Below are positions 17,204 through 24,417 of a stretch of DNA of 53,801 nt, piece after piece (within the stretch, counting starts at the first letter, position 1; every line of letters begins with the position of its first letter). Both the position numbers and the translations under genes were made by a program. Source of the DNA: an uncultured Saprospiraceae bacterium (GTDB lineage Bacteria > Bacteroidota > Bacteroidia > Chitinophagales > Saprospiraceae). The DNA lies in the NCBI GenBank assembly GCA_937951615.1, contig CALFBH010000102.1, forward strand, positions 1 to 53,801, written 5' to 3'. The notes beneath the pieces are model-generated. The model was not told the DNA's origin, ran no database searches, and worked only from the letters and a program-made list of their open reading frames with translations.

Positions 17204-17551
17204 GAACGTGCAGACGCCAAATAAATCAGTACATTTTGAATATCGAATAACGAATATCGAACACCGAATATCGAAATATTAATACGTTAAATTGCTAAAA
17301 CGGAGAGGCTTTTTTAGCAGGATATAAAAATTAAATAACTGATTTACAACCTATTTTACTTTAAAATTAGTTATACATACTTCGAAATTCGATATTCCTT
17401 GTTCGATATTCGATATTCCACTTTTTTCTGATAAATTGCGGGGCTAATATGTCTTAAAACTTAGTGCCTTTGGCACTAGTATTCATTAGACATTTATCAT
17501 CAAACACGCCCCTGTTCATCATTCATCATTCATCATTCATCATTCAAGTAA
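17204..17551. repeat. Inverted heptamer arrays and heptamer tract before pheS
   Basis: No gene is visible in these 348 bases. From about 17237 the sequence is built of seven-base words (GAATATC GAATAAC and variants, six in a row). From about 17379 the inverse appears as TTCGAAA TTCGATA TTCCTTG and so on to 17419. The pair could form a long stem around a loop that contains a GCTAAAA/TTTTAGC hairpin. At 17462-17478 there is a three-base-loop hairpin TAGTGCC-TTT-GGCACTA. At 17513-17546 four direct copies of a seven-base CATTCAT unit end just before the pheS start. The layout matches the arrays at 18592 and 47451. Confidence 0.75.
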
Positions 17552-18583
17552 ATGTCAGCAGAAATATTCGACAAAGCAAATAGTATTCTGGAAGCCATCA
17601 AGACTGCACAGCCGAAAACAGCAGAGGAGATTGAGCAATTTCGGATCAAATATATTGGAAGCAAAGGACTGGTCAAAGGTTTGTTTGGAGAAATGCGTAA
17701 TGTGGACAATGAGCGCAAACGCGAATATGGTCAACTGACCAACAGCGTGAAAGTTGCTGCCGAAGAAAAATTTGCCAGCCTAAAGGAAGAACTCGAAGCA
17801 AAACTAGATAATGTCGTTGAGCAAATTGACACTTCAGCTTCCGGCGAACCGCTGACGCTCGGCTCACGCCATCCAGTATCGGTCACGATGAATCGGATTA
17901 TTGAAATTTTTCAGCGCATTGGTTTTGTGGTGGCAGAAGATCGGGAAATCGAAGACGATTGGCACAACTTTACCGCCATGAATACGCCAGAAGACCACCC
18001 GGCTCGCGATATGCAGGACACCTATTATCTGATGAATGATCCTTCTATGTTGTTGCGGACGCACACTTCCTCTGTACAGGCGCGGGTGATGACCGGACAG
18101 CAACCACCGATTCGCATCATTGCGCCAGGTCGTGTGTATAGAAATGAAACGATTTCTGCACGATCGCATTGTCAGTTTCATCAGGTTGAAGGTTTGTATG
18201 TCGATGAGAATGTTTCTTTTGCGGACATGAAGCAGACTTTGTACTATTTTGCCAAAGAAATGTATGGCTCGACTAAAATCCGTTTGCGCCCGTCTTATTT
18301 CCCGTTCACCGAACCAAGTGCAGAAATGGATGTGTATTGGGGTTTGAAGAATGAAGATGATTACCGAATTACCAAAGGTACAGGTTGGTTAGAGATTTTG
18401 GGTTGTGGTATGATAGATCCCAATGTTTTGGAAAATTGTGGTATTGATAGTAAAAAATATACGGGTTTTGCCTGGGGTATGGGTATTGAGCGTCAGGCGA
18501 TGCTGCAATATAGAATCAATGACATCCGTCATTTGTTTGAGAATGATGTTCGGTTCTTGAGTCAGTTTAAAGCGGCTTTTTAG
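17552..18583 (+). CDS. pheS: Phenylalanine--tRNA ligase alpha subunit
   Basis: A 343-aa class II aminoacyl-tRNA synthetase catalytic subunit that charges tRNA-Phe as an alpha2beta2 enzyme in the cytoplasm. The N-terminal coiled-coil (about 1-90) has IKYIGSKGLVKGLFGEM. The catalytic core shows RDMQDTYY, LLRTHTSSVQARVM, the motif 2 region RVYRNETISARSHCQFHQVEG, and motif 3 TGWLEILGCGMI followed by GFAWGMGIERQAML. Length fits the family. pheT is not in the window, so the subunits are unlinked here. The gene ends 8 bp before an inverted heptamer element and converges on the symporter gene. Confidence 0.97.
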   Translation: MSAEIFDKANSILEAIKTAQPKTAEEIEQFRIKYIGSKGLVKGLFGEMRNVDNERKREYGQLTNSVKVAAEEKFASLKEELEAKLDNVVEQIDTSASGEPLTLGSRHPVSVTMNRIIEIFQRIGFVVAEDREIEDDWHNFTAMNTPEDHPARDMQDTYYLMNDPSMLLRTHTSSVQARVMTGQQPPIRIIAPGRVYRNETISARSHCQFHQVEGLYVDENVSFADMKQTLYYFAKEMYGSTKIRLRPSYFPFTEPSAEMDVYWGLKNEDDYRITKGTGWLEILGCGMIDPNVLENCGIDSKKYTGFAWGMGIERQAMLQYRINDIRHLFENDVRFLSQFKAAF

Positions 18584-18591
18584 GGAAAAAT

Positions 18592-18728
18592 GTCCATAGT
18601 CGATGGTCGATAGTCCATAGCTGAGATTTGACAAAATTTCTGTTTTATAAAGTATTTTGCACAGCAAAATAAAATCACATCGCGATTGCAGCCATCGACC
18701 ATCGACCATGGACTATCGACCATCGACT
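18592..18728. repeat. Inverted heptamer array between convergent genes
   Basis: The left arm (18592-18622) is made of seven-base words TCGATGG, TCGATAG, TCCATAG; the right arm (18689-18728) is their inverse, CCATCGA CCATCGA CCATGGA CTATCGA CCATCGA. The loop contains the three-base-loop hairpin ATTTTGC-ACA-GCAAAAT. The right arm enters the symporter gene and supplies its last five codons and stop. A very similar element lies at 47451-47583. It may act as a two-way transcription end between pheS and the symporter. Confidence 0.8.
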
Positions 18729-20431
18729 CTCACAGTATTCCCAACAATCTGCTCCAACAACATCCCCAGCAAAATAACCGCCATACAGCCAATCATATTC
18801 AACCACAAATAAGCGATATTGAAAATTTCGTAAAAATCTAATGTAAAAATGCTCAGCACGATAATTTCAGAGATGATGGCTGCTATAAAAACGGCTTTTC
18901 CCCCTACTTTCTTGAAAAAGAAAGCCACCAGAAAAATGCCCAAAATAACGCCATAAAACCACGAGCCTACAATATTTACCGCCTCTATCAGATTGTCGAA
19001 TAAAGATACCGAAGCTGCAAAAATCAGAATCAAAATACCCCAGCCGAGCGTGAATAACTTTGAAGCTGTCAGGTAATGTGCATCGTCTTTGTCGGGAACA
19101 AATGCTCTTTTATAAAAATCAATCGTCGAAGCCGTCGCCAGCGCATTCAGCTCAGAAGCGGTGGTGGACATGGCTGCCGAAAAAATCACTGCCAGCAATA
19201 AACCAATCAGTCCATGCGGCAAATGATCCAGCACAAAAGTGATGAACACATAATCCGAATCTTTGGATTTGACATTGATGCCAGAATCTTCGATGAGTTG
19301 TTTGACTTGTGTTTTGATGGCTTTGCCTTCCGCATCGACTTGTAACATGACTTGCTGAGCTTCATCCGTATTTTTCTCATCGCCTTCACGCATGACATCC
19401 ACGAGGTAGCGGATTTTTTCTTGTTTTAATTGAAAATTAGCTTCATGGGCACTTTGTAAACTGGCCAGTTCATCTGCATATTCAGTTTGGTTGATTTGAT
19501 GAATGGCAGATTGATTGAAAAAGACAGGCGGTTCTTGGAATTGGTAAAACACAAAAATCATTGCACCCAAAAACAAAATACAAAACTGCATCGGCACTTT
19601 GAATAAACCATTAAACAGTAAACCCAGCCTGCTTTCGCGCAGCGACTTACCCGATAGGTAACGCTGCACCTGAGATTGGTCTGTTCCAAAATAGGATAAG
19701 AACAAAAAAGTACTGCCGAAAATACCTGTCCAGATATTATATTTATTATTCCAGTCAAATTCAAAATCCACGACTTCTAGTTTGCCTGTTTTGCCCGCTA
19801 CCCGCACTGCATCATTAAAACTGATGTCCGGTGGAAGCAATTGTATTAAAATAAAAAAGGCAATCACCATTCCGGTCAGAATGATAATCATCTGCTGTTT
19901 TTGGGTTTGACTTACCGCATCCGTACCACCCACAAACGTATAAAAAATCACCAGCGCTCCCATGATGAGAATCGTCGTATTCAGTCCCCAGCCCATGATG
20001 GAGGACAGGATAATTGCAGGTGCATACACCGTTATGGAAGCCGCCAGTCCCCTTGATAATAAAAACAGCCCGGCTGTCAGCATCCGGGTAGGCAGCCCAA
20101 AGCGAGTTTCCAAAAACTCATAGGCCGTATAGACTTTCAGCCGATAAAAAACCGGAATAAAAAAAGCCGCCAGAATGACCATCGCAATCGGCATCCCAAA
20201 ATAAAATTGCGCAAAACCCATCCCTTCCTCAAAAGCCTGCCCAGGCGTAGACAAAAAAGTAATCGCACTTGCCTGCGTTGCCACAATGGACAAGCCGATG
20301 GTATACCACTTCAGTTCGCGCTTGCCGAGCAGATAGCCTTCTGTTGTTTTGATGCCTCGTGTTTTCCACACGCCGTAGCCGATGATGTATATCAATGTAG
20401 CACCAAGTACTAGCCAGTCTAAACCATTCAT
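18713..20431 (-). CDS. Sodium:solute symporter (SSS family)
   Basis: The 572-aa product has about 13-14 membrane segments, an extracellular N-terminus (MNGLDWLVLGATLIYIIGYG), and family landmarks such as GKRELKWYTIGLSIVATQASAITFLSTPGQAF and GTDQSQVQRYLSGKS. A soluble insertion at about 320-395, rich in charged residues, lies between central helices. It should import a solute with Na+; the substrate cannot be read from sequence. The last residues RVDGR and the stop come from the heptamer repeat at 18689-18728, so the original C-terminus was probably replaced. A 39-aa membrane peptide is encoded 48 bp upstream, with a hairpin in between. Confidence 0.9.
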   Translation of the reverse strand: MNGLDWLVLGATLIYIIGYGVWKTRGIKTTEGYLLGKRELKWYTIGLSIVATQASAITFLSTPGQAFEEGMGFAQFYFGMPIAMVILAAFFIPVFYRLKVYTAYEFLETRFGLPTRMLTAGLFLLSRGLAASITVYAPAIILSSIMGWGLNTTILIMGALVIFYTFVGGTDAVSQTQKQQMIIILTGMVIAFFILIQLLPPDISFNDAVRVAGKTGKLEVVDFEFDWNNKYNIWTGIFGSTFLFLSYFGTDQSQVQRYLSGKSLRESRLGLLFNGLFKVPMQFCILFLGAMIFVFYQFQEPPVFFNQSAIHQINQTEYADELASLQSAHEANFQLKQEKIRYLVDVMREGDEKNTDEAQQVMLQVDAEGKAIKTQVKQLIEDSGINVKSKDSDYVFITFVLDHLPHGLIGLLLAVIFSAAMSTTASELNALATASTIDFYKRAFVPDKDDAHYLTASKLFTLGWGILILIFAASVSLFDNLIEAVNIVGSWFYGVILGIFLVAFFFKKVGGKAVFIAAIISEIIVLSIFTLDFYEIFNIAYLWLNMIGCMAVILLGMLLEQIVGNTVRVDGR

Positions 20432-20454
20432 AGTGTTTGTTTTGCTATGTATGC

Positions 20455-20472
20455 ACAGGCAGAAATGCCTGT
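20455..20472. promoter_or_regulatory. Intercistronic hairpin
   Basis: ACAGGCA-GAAA-TGCCTGT forms a perfect 7-bp stem between the small ORF and the symporter gene. With no T-run it is not a standard terminator; an mRNA processing or stability element is possible. Confidence 0.45.
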
Positions 20473-20479
20473 ACTACTT

Positions 20480-20599
20480 TTATTCATAATACTTGGTAAA
20501 CAGGTAAAATAGGGTGATGACGATGACGTGTACGATGAGTACAAAGGCGTAGAATTGTTGCCAGGAACGGAAGATTGGTGGTGGTTGTTCGTTTTTCAT
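20480..20599 (-). CDS. 39-aa single-span membrane peptide upstream of symporter
   Basis: An ATG frame encodes 39 residues: a polar start MKNEQPPPIFRSWQQFYAF, then one membrane segment VLIVHVIVITLFYLF and the end TKYYE. The Pro-rich N-terminus, the W-x-x-F-Y entry to the helix and a terminal tyrosine/acidic tail look selected, not random. It precedes the sodium:solute symporter gene on the same strand (48 bp gap) and probably shares its transcript. It resembles in plan the small partner subunits known for some SSS transporters (for example DUF4212), but it is shorter and I see no sequence match. A role as symporter partner is inferred from position. Confidence 0.6.
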   Translation of the reverse strand: MKNEQPPPIFRSWQQFYAFVLIVHVIVITLFYLFTKYYE

Positions 20600-20647
20600 T
20601 TGTGCGTATTTATCAGTAATGTACAACTTAGGAACGGGAAAAATTCA

Positions 20648-21142
20648 TCACTTAAAAGAAATTTCCAAATCTAGCAAAGCCCGTTTCCTATCCAACCCAT
20701 AAGCATAACCCCGCAATTTTCCATCCGAGCCAATCAGCCGATGACAGGGAACAATGATCGCTAGCCGATTCAGTCCATTGGCACGACCGACAGCGCGGGC
20801 AGCTTTTGGTCGATCAAGTTGCTGGGCAATTTGTCCGTAGGTTCTTGTTTCCCCTAAGGGAATTTGTACAACTGCCGACCAGACTTGCTGATAAAAATCT
20901 GTCGCGCCTGACCAGTCCATTGGTATATCAAAATGCTTTCTTTTACCTGAAAAGTATTCGTCCAACTCCTTTACACATTGCGACAGCAAAAGGGAAGAAA
21001 CGGATGTAGTTGTCCCCATTTTATCCACAAACCGTAAGGCAGCAATGCCTCTGTCACTTCCTGTGATTTCTACGACGCCCAGCGGCGTGTTATGATAAAT
21101 ACATTCCAAGTCAAAGCTTGAATTTGAGTTTGAATTTGTCAT
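20648..21142 (-). CDS. ogt: Methylated-DNA--protein-cysteine methyltransferase
   Basis: A 164-aa suicide enzyme that moves the alkyl group of O6-alkylguanine to its own cysteine. The DNA-binding/active-site domain is complete: YQQVWSAVVQIPLGETRTYGQIA, then RAVGRANGLNRLAIIVPCHR with the acceptor Cys in PCHR, and GYAYGLDRKRALLDLE. Length fits Ogt/AGT. The start is unusual: the first ~10 codons (MTNSNSNSS) are written in a simple repeat that contains several near-identical ATGACAAA starts, of which only the last is in frame. Confidence 0.95.
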   Translation of the reverse strand: MTNSNSNSSFDLECIYHNTPLGVVEITGSDRGIAALRFVDKMGTTTSVSSLLLSQCVKELDEYFSGKRKHFDIPMDWSGATDFYQQVWSAVVQIPLGETRTYGQIAQQLDRPKAARAVGRANGLNRLAIIVPCHRLIGSDGKLRGYAYGLDRKRALLDLEISFK

Positions 21143-21200
21143 TTGAGTTTGAGTTTGTCATTTGAGTTTGTCATTTGAGTTTGAGTTTGTCATTTGCATT
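21111..21200. repeat. 6/7-bp simple repeat over the ogt start
   Basis: On the plus strand the tract is a run of TTTGAG, TTTGAA and TTTGTCA words. Read on the minus strand it gives ATGACAAAYTCAA four times, each a possible start. I read the first three into early stops (after about 10-16 codons); the fourth opens ogt. A change in word number would change which start is in frame. Confidence 0.7.
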
Positions 21201-21288
21201 TGCTCTCCCTCGCCTCTAGCTCCTAAAGGAAAATCCGCCCGCTAATATTGCTACTGAAACTGATATTGCCACTGATACTGTTTTGAAT

Positions 21289-22380
21289 TTATTTCGCATT
21301 CAGCGCAAACAAAGCAAATGAGCCGAGCCAATGCTCCCCCATATAATCGCCGTCCACGATATTGGGTAAAGAAAAAGCCAGGTGTTCGTCCGCAATTTTA
21401 GTGAGGTGCGCCCATTCTGGATGGTCTTTTGCAATGCTGTACAAACACCAAGCGCGACTAAAATTCAAGCCATCGAGATGCACCAATTTTCCATCTGAAC
21501 GGTCGCTGACGACGGCAGGCTCAAGCGCAGCGGTTTCAGGATTGACCAGTTGTGGAAGAAATTGCTCAAACCAGCTTTTAAATTCTGCTTTTGGCAATAC
21601 GCGCCGCATGATGTCCGCTTCTTCGAGGCATGGCGACAGGAAATCATAACCGCTCGGCTCCCAACTTATCGGGCAGCCAACGTCTTTGGTGTAATATTTT
21701 TTTGCCCGACTTTCTAGGGCATTTTTTAGTGTATTATTCCCTGTCGTATTCGCATAATCCCAGGCAAAAGTCATCCCGAAAGCCGTATTGGTATGTTCGC
21801 CTACGCGAATGGGATAAACCAGTTTGGGATAATATTCAATATATTTTTCTACGACCAAGTCCGTTAAAGGTTTGAGATTTTCTTCCCATATTCTAGCATC
21901 TTCATCTTCCCAACTGTGTAATTCTTCTGCCAGTTTGAGCAACCATGCCCAACCATAAGTACGTTCAAAACTTTTGGTGTATTTATTCAGTGAAAAATAA
22001 TCGACTTCCGTCAAAATGTTTTCTTTTGATAAATTTTCGTGCAGCATTTTGCGTATGGTAGCCTTGTCATCCAATTCGGGAAAATGCTTCAGCAAATTGA
22101 CCAGCACCCAATGTCCATGCACCGCCGAATGCCAGTCGAAACAACCATAAAAAGCCGGATGATGCACCTGCGGCATTTGCAAATCCGATTCATCTGCAAT
22201 CACAACACCCGATTTATAGGGCAGTGGATTTTGGATACAACTCATGGGCAGTTTTGCCAGTCGATTGGCTTCTTCCAGGGTGAGGTCGAGTGTTGGCATT
22301 TCTGTTGCTGGTTTTGTTTGCTGTGCGGGTTGGCAGGCGATAAAAAATAGGGGAATAATTATGAGTAGTTTGAATTTCAT
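21289..22380 (-). CDS. DUF2891 lipoprotein
   Basis: The product has 363 aa, with lipoprotein signal MKFKLLIIIPLFFIAC (lipobox ending at Cys16). The body is an all-helical, probably alpha/alpha-toroid protein with the DUF2891 pattern: HHPAFYGCFDWHSAVHGHW near residue 80, RTYGWAWLLKLAEEL, NTAFGMTFAWDYA, GYDFLSPCLEEADIMRRVL and GEHWLGSFALFAL at the end. The His/Asp/Trp cluster suggests a carbohydrate-type active site, but the family has no settled function. It should sit in the envelope. It is followed on the same strand by ogt after a simple-repeat spacer. Confidence 0.85.
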   Translation of the reverse strand: MKFKLLIIIPLFFIACQPAQQTKPATEMPTLDLTLEEANRLAKLPMSCIQNPLPYKSGVVIADESDLQMPQVHHPAFYGCFDWHSAVHGHWVLVNLLKHFPELDDKATIRKMLHENLSKENILTEVDYFSLNKYTKSFERTYGWAWLLKLAEELHSWEDEDARIWEENLKPLTDLVVEKYIEYYPKLVYPIRVGEHTNTAFGMTFAWDYANTTGNNTLKNALESRAKKYYTKDVGCPISWEPSGYDFLSPCLEEADIMRRVLPKAEFKSWFEQFLPQLVNPETAALEPAVVSDRSDGKLVHLDGLNFSRAWCLYSIAKDHPEWAHLTKIADEHLAFSLPNIVDGDYMGEHWLGSFALFALNAK

Positions 22381-22446
22381 AACCCAATATGAAAAAAAAT
22401 ATTCAAAAATTTATGGAAAAAAGATGTTTTCGCCGTCTTTATATAT

Positions 22447-23355
22447 GTGGGAACTATAAAAACAAATAAAGACGCCTTGTGGAAAGGTATCATTGAAGAT
22501 CTGTTCGAGGACTTTCTTCACTTCTTTTATCCTGATGCGATACACGAGTTTGATTTGAGTAAAGGCTTTGAGTTTCTGGATAAAGAACTAGATCTTATTT
22601 TCAAACGATCGAAAAGCCGGAAACGTTATGCAGATAAACTCGTTAAAGTTTACACGAAGAAAGGTGAGGAGCAATGGATATTGATTCACATCGAAGTGCA
22701 GGGATATCGAGATCCTGAATTTGCGGCACGGATGTTCGATTATTATTACCGAATATTGGAAAAATATCGGGGGCGCATCACGGCTTTGGCGATTTATACG
22801 GATAATATTGCTTCATTTCATCCAAAAGAATATGTACGTTCCTGTCTGGGGACAGAAATGCGATACAGTTTTAGAACGTATAAATTGTGGGATAAAACAC
22901 TGGATGATTTTGCGGACAAGTCGAACCCATTTGCGGTCGTTATGGAGACGGCTTGGTATGGTTTAAAGGAAGGAAAATTAGGCGAAGCGCACATCGCTGA
23001 ATTGTATATCAGGTTGATTCGCAGGTTGTTTGATTTGGGTTATACCAGAGCGCGAATTTATGACCTTGTTGCCTTTATTGTCAAAGTTGCAAATTTTGAA
23101 AAACCGGAAATAAAACGTAAATTTGAAAACGAAGTAGAAATTATTTTACAAAAAAGAAAACCTATGGGTATTCAGGAATCAATCATAGAAGATGCAAAAT
23201 GGCAGGGTATTGTAGAAACGGAAGATAAATTTGACAAGGAACGGAAAACGGCTATCCTAAGACTTAGGAAAGAAGGGTTCTCGGACGAGAAGATTGCATA
23301 TTTTTTAAACCTTTCGATAGACGAAGTTGTCCGTATATCCAGTATTGAAAAGTAA
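22447..23355 (+). CDS. Rpn-type PD-(D/E)XK nuclease (RpnL-like)
   Basis: The product has 302 aa from a GTG start; no ATG lies upstream in frame before a TGA at 22390. The nuclease domain (about 1-190) shows FDLSKGFEFLDKELD, then EQWILIHIEVQGYRDPEFAARMFDYYYRI, the Asp and E-x-Q of the PD-(D/E)XK fold found in Rpn/YhgA-like transposase-related proteins. The C-terminal ~63 residues form a short helical module with a helix-turn-helix-like end (FSDEKIAYFLNLSIDEV). An internal ATG at 23164 opens this module, as in rpn genes where an internally started short form inhibits the full-length nuclease. A second copy of the module follows. Rpn proteins are known for recombination promotion and phage defence. 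Confidence 0.8.
   Translation: MGTIKTNKDALWKGIIEDLFEDFLHFFYPDAIHEFDLSKGFEFLDKELDLIFKRSKSRKRYADKLVKVYTKKGEEQWILIHIEVQGYRDPEFAARMFDYYYRILEKYRGRITALAIYTDNIASFHPKEYVRSCLGTEMRYSFRTYKLWDKTLDDFADKSNPFAVVMETAWYGLKEGKLGEAHIAELYIRLIRRLFDLGYTRARIYDLVAFIVKVANFEKPEIKRKFENEVEIILQKRKPMGIQESIIEDAKWQGIVETEDKFDKERKTAILRLRKEGFSDEKIAYFLNLSIDEVVRISSIEK
23164..23355 (+). CDS. Internal short form of the Rpn-type gene (RpnS-like, predicted)
   Basis: An in-frame ATG inside the Rpn-type gene would give a 63-aa protein MGIQESIIEDAKWQGIVETE... sharing the parent's stop. The bases just before this ATG (ACAAAAAAGAAAACCT) are nearly the same as those before the stand-alone copy at 23382, and both forms have exactly 63 residues. 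Selection to keep that leader suggests it directs translation. Established work on rpn genes shows internally translated short proteins that neutralise the long form; applying this here is inference. Confidence 0.5.
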   Translation: MGIQESIIEDAKWQGIVETEDKFDKERKTAILRLRKEGFSDEKIAYFLNLSIDEVVRISSIEK

Positions 23356-23381
23356 CAGACCATTGACAAAAAAGAAAGCCT

Positions 23382-23573
23382 ATGGGTATTCAGGAATCAA
23401 TCATAGAAGATGCAAAATGGCAAGGTATTGTAGAATCGGAAGAGAAGTTTGACCGATACAAGAAAAAAGCCATTCTAAAGCTTCAGGAAAAAGGATTCGT
23501 AAATGAGGAAATTGCTGATATTTTAAGCCTTTCCATAGATGAAATTGACCGTCTCTCTAAACTTGAAGAATAG
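23382..23573 (+). CDS. Stand-alone duplicate of the Rpn C-terminal module
   Basis: This 63-aa protein begins MGIQESIIEDAKWQGIVESE and aligns along its full length with the last 63 residues of the preceding gene, 26 bp upstream. The first ~20 codons are almost identical in DNA; later parts differ (IADILSLSIDEIDRLSK against IAYFLNLSIDEVVRISS), so the copy has diverged under constraint. The tandem duplication includes the leader before the internal ATG. It is predicted to be a dedicated antitoxin-like regulator of the nuclease, or to pair with a Rpn nuclease encoded elsewhere. Confidence 0.7.
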   Translation: MGIQESIIEDAKWQGIVESEEKFDRYKKKAILKLQEKGFVNEEIADILSLSIDEIDRLSKLEE

Positions 23574-23582
23574 CACACCTTC

Positions 23583-24299
23583 TCAACGAAACAAGGACCG
23601 AAAAAATATCTTCAAAAACCCCCAGCCTTCTTTTGCGAGTGTATTGATATGCATTTTGGAAAATACAATCCCTGGTTTTAGCTCTACCTGCACCGACTGA
23701 ATACCTTTTGGATATTTGCGAGCAGCAAGGTGCAAAAATTCCAAATCAAATAGATAGCGATTAATGGTCGTTTCCAAAAAAATAGCGCGTCCGCCTGACT
23801 TGAAGCCTTTTAGTCCGCATTGTGTATCGCTGACGGGTAATCGGAAAAAATACCGTAGAAAAAATCGAAATACTTTGGAAATGCGTTTCCGCGCAAGCGG
23901 CACATTTTTATAATAATGCTCATCTCGAAGCCCAGCTACAACTTCTGTTTCTGATGCACAAAGCTGCTGAAAAACGTCCACAAAACTACCTGTCGTGTAA
24001 GGAAAATCTATATCGGTATAAATGCAGTATTCATTTTTGCTGTGGCGAAAACCTTCGCGCAAAGCATATCCTTTTCCTCGGTTTTTGTCGTAGCTGATGT
24101 ATTTGAAATTGGGAATCTGCTTTTCGAGATAGGCAATTTGTTCCGGTTGAATGCCTTTGCTTGAGCCATCATTGACCACATATAAGTGTAGCACCACATC
24201 CTGCAGAGCAGACTGCGTTTCCGACATTGCCTGCACAACCGTTTCCGCCCAGTCGGGCAACGGATTATAACAAGGCAGTATAATGTCGAGATCTTTCAT
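23583..24299 (-). CDS. Glycosyltransferase family 2
   Basis: The ATG at 24299 gives 238 aa starting MKDLDIILPCYNPLPDW, directly at the first GT-A strand; an upstream start adds 13 poor residues. Motifs: VVNDGSSKG (nucleotide-sugar binding), NRGKGYALREGF, and the metal-binding DxD in YTDIDFPYT. A C-terminal DTQCGLKGF block matches dolichyl/polyprenyl-phosphate glycosyltransferases of the DPM/DPG type. No membrane anchor is seen, so it should be a cytoplasmic or peripheral enzyme. It lies downstream of the bpX operon on the same strand and may be co-transcribed. It converges with the Rpn duplicate, 9 bp apart. Confidence 0.85.
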   Translation of the reverse strand: MKDLDIILPCYNPLPDWAETVVQAMSETQSALQDVVLHLYVVNDGSSKGIQPEQIAYLEKQIPNFKYISYDKNRGKGYALREGFRHSKNEYCIYTDIDFPYTTGSFVDVFQQLCASETEVVAGLRDEHYYKNVPLARKRISKVFRFFLRYFFRLPVSDTQCGLKGFKSGGRAIFLETTINRYLFDLEFLHLAARKYPKGIQSVQVELKPGIVFSKMHINTLAKEGWGFLKIFFRSLFR

Positions 24300-24312
24300 T
24301 GTCTGGTTCTGG

Positions 24313-24417
24313 TCATTGGGATATTGGTAAAAGTACAAAGTTCATCGCAACTTGTCCGTAAGGAATCTGAAATTTACGATGTAAAAAATAAATCTCATCT
24401 TTAATCGCTTCGTTCAT
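24313..24417 (-). CDS. 34-aa ORF coupled to the bpX operon end
   Basis: The ATG overlaps the stop of the preceding TPR/bpX gene in ATGA, the classic coupling signal, and the frame reads MNEAIKDEIYFLHRKFQIPY and ends in FVLLPISQ. It stops 13 bp before the glycosyltransferase start. There is no recognised domain. Short length leaves open that it is chance. Confidence 0.35.
   Translation of the reverse strand: MNEAIKDEIYFLHRKFQIPYGQVAMNFVLLPISQ

Noticed and set aside
22244-22459. 71-codon plus-strand frame leading into the Rpn-type gene
   Set aside because: It is in another frame and mostly antisense to the DUF2891 lipoprotein gene.
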